Shown here one piece after another: positions 5,308 through 8,852 of a DNA stretch of 8,852 nt (positions are counted from its first letter, which is position 1; every line of letters begins with the position of its first letter). The translations under genes and the position numbers were made by a program. The stretch lies in the NCBI GenBank assembly GCA_016294985.1, contig JAECRW010000059.1:1-8852 (forward strand), read 5' to 3'. This stretch comes from Candidatus Sifarchaeum marinoarchaea (GTDB taxonomy: Archaea; Asgardarchaeota; Sifarchaeia; Borrarchaeales; Borrarchaeaceae). Below the pieces are notes generated by a model, which was not told the origin of the DNA, made no database searches, and worked only from the letters and a program-made list of their open reading frames with translations.

Positions 5308-6741
5308 ATGACAAAAGATACTAAAATGACTCGAACAAAGATCGTGGCGACCATAGGACCCGCGTCTGATTCTGAGGAGACACTTAGTGAGATGATAGAT
5401 GCGGGGATGGACGTTGCGCGATTAAATTTCTCACATGGTACTCATCAAGATCATATCAAACGTTTCGATCTGATAAGAAGCCTTTCTGATAGGATAGCGA
5501 TTATGTTTGATATTTCAGGACCCAAAATTAGAACTGGTCTTATGGAAAAAGGAAAAGAGTCGGTATATCTCAATGTGGGAGACGAATTCACACTAACAAC
5601 ACGAGAAGTTTTAGGAAATGAGGAAATAACATTGGTTTCTTACGAAGATCTTCCAAATGATTTGGAATCTGGAGATCAGGTTTTTATTAATGATGGAATT
5701 ATCGGACTTCGTGTTCTTTCTACCACAGAAACTGATATTCTTTGCCGAGTGGAGTCTGGCGGCGTTTTAAGTGGAAGAAAAGGGGTTAATGTCCCAGATG
5801 TTCATCTTGCAATTGATATACCAACGGAAAAAGACATAAAAGATATGGAACTTGCAGCTAAACTAGTTTCAGATTATTTGGCTGTTTCTTTTGTGAGGAC
5901 ATCAGATGAAATACTTAAAGTAAGGGAAACACTTCACGATAAAGGTGTTGATATTCCACTTATAGCTAAGATCGAGCATTCAATTGGATTAAAGAACTTC
6001 GACGCAATCTTAGAAGTTGCGGATGGAATTATGGTCGCGAGAGGTGATCTTGGCGTAGAAACCCCTCCTGAACGTGTTCCTTTGGTTCAAAAGGATATCA
6101 TCCACAAATGCAATACCTATGGAAAGCCTGTGATTACTGCTACACAAATGTTAGATTCAATGACAACAAGCCCACGTCCTTCGAGAGCCGAAGCCAGTGA
6201 CGTAGCAAACGCTGTCTTAGATGGAACTGATGCAGTAATGCTCTCAAGTGAAACTGCAGTAGGTAATTACCCCGTTGAATCTGTACGAACAATGGAACGA
6301 ATCGCACACAATGCAGAAGCGTCAATGCCTTACAGAGATCCTGATTACTACGACCATGGGCACGAAGATGTAGCAGAAGTGATAGGACACGTCATTCATA
6401 CGATTACAAAGGAAATGGAAGTTGCCGCGATCGTTACTGTAACAACTGGAGGTTTTACTGCGCGAATGATTTCTAAATACCGCCCAAAAAAAAGCATAAT
6501 TGCAATTACTCCGAATGAACGCATTATGAGACAACTAAACCTTTTATGGGGTGTGTATCCCATTAAAAGAGAGATAAAAACCGATGATGCCTCTCAATTA
6601 ATCTATAGTTCATTAAAGGCGGCATACGACGAGGGTTTACTCTCAATGGATGATACTGCAGTCATAGCTTGTGGTTCAGTCTTAATTCCTGGAAAAACAA
6701 ATTTAGTGGGCATATATGAGATTGGTGCAGTGCTAAAATAA
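5308..6741 (+). CDS. pyk: Pyruvate kinase
   Basis: This enzyme makes pyruvate and ATP from phosphoenolpyruvate and ADP, the last step of glycolysis, in the cytosol. The 477 residues match the family's usual length. In order: the A-barrel start TRTKIVATIGPAS, VARLNFSHG (R38, N40), GPKIRTG (71-77), a B lid domain (about 80-160), catalytic IAKIE (K221, metal ligand E223), RGDLG (D247), TATQMLDSM (277-285), the NAV.DGTDAVMLS.ETA block, and a C domain (about 350-477). In GPKIRTG, Lys stands where K+-dependent enzymes have Glu (rabbit E117). Such enzymes are generally K+-independent. The start at 5308 is chosen by AGAGG at 5296-5300; starting at 5290 would add six residues. It is a single-gene unit with no visible operon partner. 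Confidence 0.97.
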   Translation: MTKDTKMTRTKIVATIGPASDSEETLSEMIDAGMDVARLNFSHGTHQDHIKRFDLIRSLSDRIAIMFDISGPKIRTGLMEKGKESVYLNVGDEFTLTTREVLGNEEITLVSYEDLPNDLESGDQVFINDGIIGLRVLSTTETDILCRVESGGVLSGRKGVNVPDVHLAIDIPTEKDIKDMELAAKLVSDYLAVSFVRTSDEILKVRETLHDKGVDIPLIAKIEHSIGLKNFDAILEVADGIMVARGDLGVETPPERVPLVQKDIIHKCNTYGKPVITATQMLDSMTTSPRPSRAEASDVANAVLDGTDAVMLSSETAVGNYPVESVRTMERIAHNAEASMPYRDPDYYDHGHEDVAEVIGHVIHTITKEMEVAAIVTVTTGGFTARMISKYRPKKSIIAITPNERIMRQLNLLWGVYPIKREIKTDDASQLIYSSLKAAYDEGLLSMDDTAVIACGSVLIPGKTNLVGIYEIGAVLK

Positions 6742-7049
6742 TAGAAATCTCCAATATTGTTTTCAAATTTAACTTCTAGTTCGCACGTAATGAATACGCT
6801 TCTAATAACCAATTAACAATTCACCATCTACATTATCAATGTGTTCTAACATTATAAGAACCAACTGTATACATTGATCTACTTCTGTGCACGGAATTCA
6901 ATAAGAAGCTAAGACATAAACCTAGTTTTCTAATTCGCAATAGAATAACTAAGTGACTTTGATTTTTAAGTCATTTCGCCAATATCAGTTTTTTCTGTCT
7001 ATCTAGAACTAAGAAACCTAATTTTCTTTTATAATCTTTGACGATTACT
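6742..7049. other. Convergent intergenic region without a recognisable gene
   Basis: These 308 AT-rich bases separate pyk from the minus-strand kinase gene. I see no tRNA, no coding stretch with a ribosome site, and no repeat array. The only structure is the hairpin at 6951-6976 with a T-run after it. Confidence 0.7.
6951..6976 (+). terminator. Hairpin between convergent genes, followed by a T6 run
   Basis: AAGTGACTT (6951-6959) pairs fully with AAGTCATTT (6968-6976), with one G.U, around an eight-base T-rich loop. A run of six T lies at 6989-6994. The position suits an end signal for pyk or for RNA stability. It is about 210 bases beyond the pyk stop, so the link is loose. Confidence 0.4.
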
Positions 7050-7613
7050 TTAAGTTTCATCTTGCTTAAGATCGACTTCTTCCATTTCGAGTAAAAACTC
7101 TTGAAATCTTCGTTTTGTTTCCTTATTTGCATGTATTATTACAATGCCTTCATCTGGTTGTCCATAAAGGATAATCGATCCATCTGGGGCAAGAAGTGAT
7201 GCAGGAATTGCTAACAAATCTTCCTCGCCATCAACGTAAATTGTTATCGGTTTTGTCATTTTGAGATAAATATTAGCTAATAAAGACCAAACTTCTTTTT
7301 TTATAATTCCAGGTGGATTAGTTAACATATAGTCAAATTTATCTGGTTGTGTTGGAGTTATAGGTGTCCTCTTGGTTTTTAAATCAATAATGGCAATATC
7401 AGGTATCATCCCTGCCTCAATTAAAGTTGAGGATACGACATCTCCTACAGTAACTATTTTGTTCTCAGATGACCTTGCTTGATTAACAAGCTCAGTTATC
7501 CTTTCGATTATATTAGAATTTTTTGCGCGAATTAATCTTCCTAAAGGACGTTGGAGAGCCTTACGTAAATTTAGCGGTATTTTTAAATCTTTGGTAATGT
7601 AAGAAGGATCCAC
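7050..7613 (-). CDS. GTP-dependent dephospho-CoA kinase (DUF359 family)
   Basis: This enzyme phosphorylates dephospho-CoA with GTP, the last step of archaeal CoA synthesis, and is unrelated to bacterial CoaE. In its 187 residues the family motifs are present in order: TVGDVVS (55-61), PDIAIIDLKTKR (71-82), TNPPG (98-102), VDGEEDLLAIP (127-137) and YGQPDEGIVII (150-160). The basic N-terminal part (RKALQRPLG, 17-25) is also typical. The length is normal for the family. The start is GTG at 7613. AAGGTGG (minus strand, 7629-7623) lies about nine bases upstream, and no in-frame ATG occurs before the upstream stop. It lies 46 bases after the M42 peptidase gene on the same strand and is probably read with it. 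I know of no functional link between the two. Confidence 0.93.
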   Translation of the reverse strand: MDPSYITKDLKIPLNLRKALQRPLGRLIRAKNSNIIERITELVNQARSSENKIVTVGDVVSSTLIEAGMIPDIAIIDLKTKRTPITPTQPDKFDYMLTNPPGIIKKEVWSLLANIYLKMTKPITIYVDGEEDLLAIPASLLAPDGSIILYGQPDEGIVIIHANKETKRRFQEFLLEMEEVDLKQDET

Positions 7614-7659
7614 CTCTACTTGCCACCTTGATAATTACGGGAATTTTGTTTTCACTAGC

Positions 7660-8745
7660 TCATATGGTAGTAAAGCTTTCAATAGTTTGTTTATCGGTAT
7701 GCTTGATTAATTCGATTAGCAAATTAATCATCCGTTCGATATCTTCGATTGATGTCATACCCACATGGCTATGAATATGTCTGGTCGGAATCCCTAAAAC
7801 GATCGAAGGGACTCCAACACGGCTTATGTGAATTGCTCCAGCGTCCGTTCCTCCTCGGGGCATTGCAGACAGTTGATATTTTATATTTGCTTCTTCTGCG
7901 ACTTTGATCACAAATTCCTTGAGAGGTTGATTAGGAATCATAGAACCATCGTGAGTGAGAATCGCAATCCCCTGTCCCATCTTTGAAGGTGCTCGATATG
8001 CTTCTACTCCAGGTACATCGCTACTAATGTCTATTTCAAGGACAAAGGCAACGTCTGGATCGACTAAATAAGCAGTGGTTCGAGCGCCTCGAAGTCCTAC
8101 TTCTTCTTGTGTTGTCGCAGCTCCGCAAACAGTATTTGGATGGTCAATACCTTGCTCTTTTATCCTCTTTAAAGCAACTATAGCTGCGCACGTTCCTAGC
8201 CTATCATCAAAAGCTTTTCCCACCGCGAGCTTGCCATCACGTATTACGGAAAAGGGGCTGAAAGGCACAACGGGGTCTCCTATTCTAATGCCTTCCTCTT
8301 CTGCTTCTTCTTTACTTGAACAACCAACATCTATAAACATCTTGTCTTTAGTTACTAATTTCTTTCGCTCTTCAGTTGTCAATACATGCGGAGGAACGCT
8401 TGTTATAACTCCCAGTCGATCTCCTTTGCGAGCTCTAACGATCACCCTTTGTGCCAATAAAACCTGGTCGAACCATCCGCCAAGTGTGTTGAAAGTCAAA
8501 AAACCGCTCTTGTCTATACCTGATATTACGAATCCGATTTCATCAATATGCCCACCAATCAGAATAACAGGTTTTTCCGCATTTCCTTTGATTTTAAACA
8601 ACACTGACCCTAATTTATCCGTTAGAATTTCGTCCGCGAACTCTTGCACATACTTCTTCACGATACTTGCTGTTTCCAGCTCAAAACCTGGCGGTCCAAA
8701 TGACTCTGATAATTCTTTAAGGATTTTCAATTCATCTTGATCCAT
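7660..8745 (-). CDS. M42 family metallo-aminopeptidase (TET / endoglucanase-M family)
   Basis: These di-metal aminopeptidases form 12-subunit tetrahedral particles that trim peptides in the cytosol of archaea. Family motifs are intact (361 residues, numbered from the ATG at 8745): GGHIDEIG (H66, D68), AFDDRLG (D180, bridging metal ligand), TTQEEVGLRG (E214 catalytic, E215 ligand), LEIDIS (D239 ligand), GGTDAG (298-303) and TRHIHSH (H325 ligand). The length is normal for M42. A GTG at 8754 would add three residues, but the AAGGTG ribosome site overlaps that GTG and is well placed for the ATG at 8745. Substrate preference (acidic, basic or hydrophobic N-terminus) cannot be read from the motifs. 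The dephospho-CoA kinase gene follows on the same strand. Confidence 0.95.
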   Translation of the reverse strand: MDQDELKILKELSESFGPPGFELETASIVKKYVQEFADEILTDKLGSVLFKIKGNAEKPVILIGGHIDEIGFVISGIDKSGFLTFNTLGGWFDQVLLAQRVIVRARKGDRLGVITSVPPHVLTTEERKKLVTKDKMFIDVGCSSKEEAEEEGIRIGDPVVPFSPFSVIRDGKLAVGKAFDDRLGTCAAIVALKRIKEQGIDHPNTVCGAATTQEEVGLRGARTTAYLVDPDVAFVLEIDISSDVPGVEAYRAPSKMGQGIAILTHDGSMIPNQPLKEFVIKVAEEANIKYQLSAMPRGGTDAGAIHISRVGVPSIVLGIPTRHIHSHVGMTSIEDIERMINLLIELIKHTDKQTIESFTTI

Positions 8746-8751
8746 CAACTT

Positions 8752-8757
8752 CACCTT
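8752..8757 (-). promoter_or_regulatory. Shine-Dalgarno site that fixes the M42 peptidase start
   Basis: On the minus strand AAGGTG ends six bases before the ATG at 8745. It contains the alternative GTG start (8754-8752), which makes that GTG unlikely. Confidence 0.6.
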
Positions 8758-8815
8758 TTCTTTCTAAGTTTGGGAAATTTAACACACTGCCTCCAATCTT
8801 TTCCTTAAAGAATGA

Positions 8816-8825
8816 AAATTTATAA
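8816..8825 (-). promoter_or_regulatory. TATA-like box for the peptidase-kinase unit
   Basis: The minus strand reads TTATAAATTT about 70 bases before the ATG, a good archaeal TATA match that would give a leader of roughly 45 bases. The rest of 8758-8852 shows no gene. Confidence 0.5.
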
Positions 8826-8852
8826 GTTCATGTTTTATGTATCGATAGAGAT

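Noticed and set aside
6140..6812. Three minus-strand open frames opposite pyruvate kinase
   Set aside because: They lie over strongly conserved pyruvate kinase codons, and their products show no family pattern.
6742..7049. tRNA or other structured RNA gene in the convergent gap
   Set aside because: I found no cloverleaf or GC-rich stems, only one AT-rich hairpin.
8075..8740. A long plus-strand frame (221 codons) opposite the M42 peptidase
   Set aside because: The minus strand encodes every M42 metal-site motif. The plus frame gives a Ser/Pro-rich product typical of antisense shadows.

Overview
The window looks like a piece of an archaeal chromosome, most probably from an Asgard archaeon (Lokiarchaeia-like). 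This is inferred from the gene mix, since no marker gene is present. The supporting features are an archaeal GTP-dependent dephospho-CoA kinase, TATA-type promoters and oligo-T stops, an HdrB/HdrC set next to the end of a [NiFe]-hydrogenase large subunit with an in-frame TGA at the nickel-ligand position, a eukaryote-like SECIS candidate, and a protein with a gelsolin-like domain. The DNA is AT-rich, most of all between genes and in the LAGLIDADG gene.

Region 1-2279 (+) is an electron-transfer cluster. The left edge (1-129) carries the last codons of a group 3-type [NiFe] hydrogenase large subunit (MvhA/VhuA-VhuU type). Its C-terminal nickel-binding motif contains a TGA where the first Cys should be, so selenocysteine is likely. 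A kink-turn hairpin that resembles a SECIS starts at the gene's stop codon (122-166). After a 178-base gap follow hdrC (308-823), hdrB (826-1710) and a GcvH-like lipoyl-carrier protein (1731-2279), tightly packed and with good Shine-Dalgarno sites for the last two. By family knowledge, Mvh/Vhu hydrogenase and HdrABC form an H2-linked flavin-bifurcating complex. The lipoyl-carrier gene suggests that the disulfide handled here may be a protein-bound lipoyl group rather than CoM-S-S-CoB. That last step is inference.

Region 2280-3400 holds a T-run, a four-copy 21-bp degenerate tandem repeat (2370-2453), a TATA-like site, and a 287-residue protein (2515-3378) with an N-terminal gelsolin-like domain, a low-complexity linker and an unrecognised C-terminal domain.

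Region 3400-5290 holds a free-standing gene (3584-5131) that fuses an XRE/Cro-type helix-turn-helix to a two-motif LAGLIDADG module. A 15-base direct repeat lies on either side of it (3368-3382 and 5182-5196), so it may be an inserted element.

Region 5308-6741 (+) is pyruvate kinase, of the type with Lys at the K+-substituting position. A 308-base convergent gap (6742-7049) holds a hairpin and T-run but no gene that I can see. On the minus strand an M42 aminopeptidase (8745-7660) is followed by GTP-dependent dephospho-CoA kinase (7613-7050), with a TATA-like site upstream at 8816-8825.
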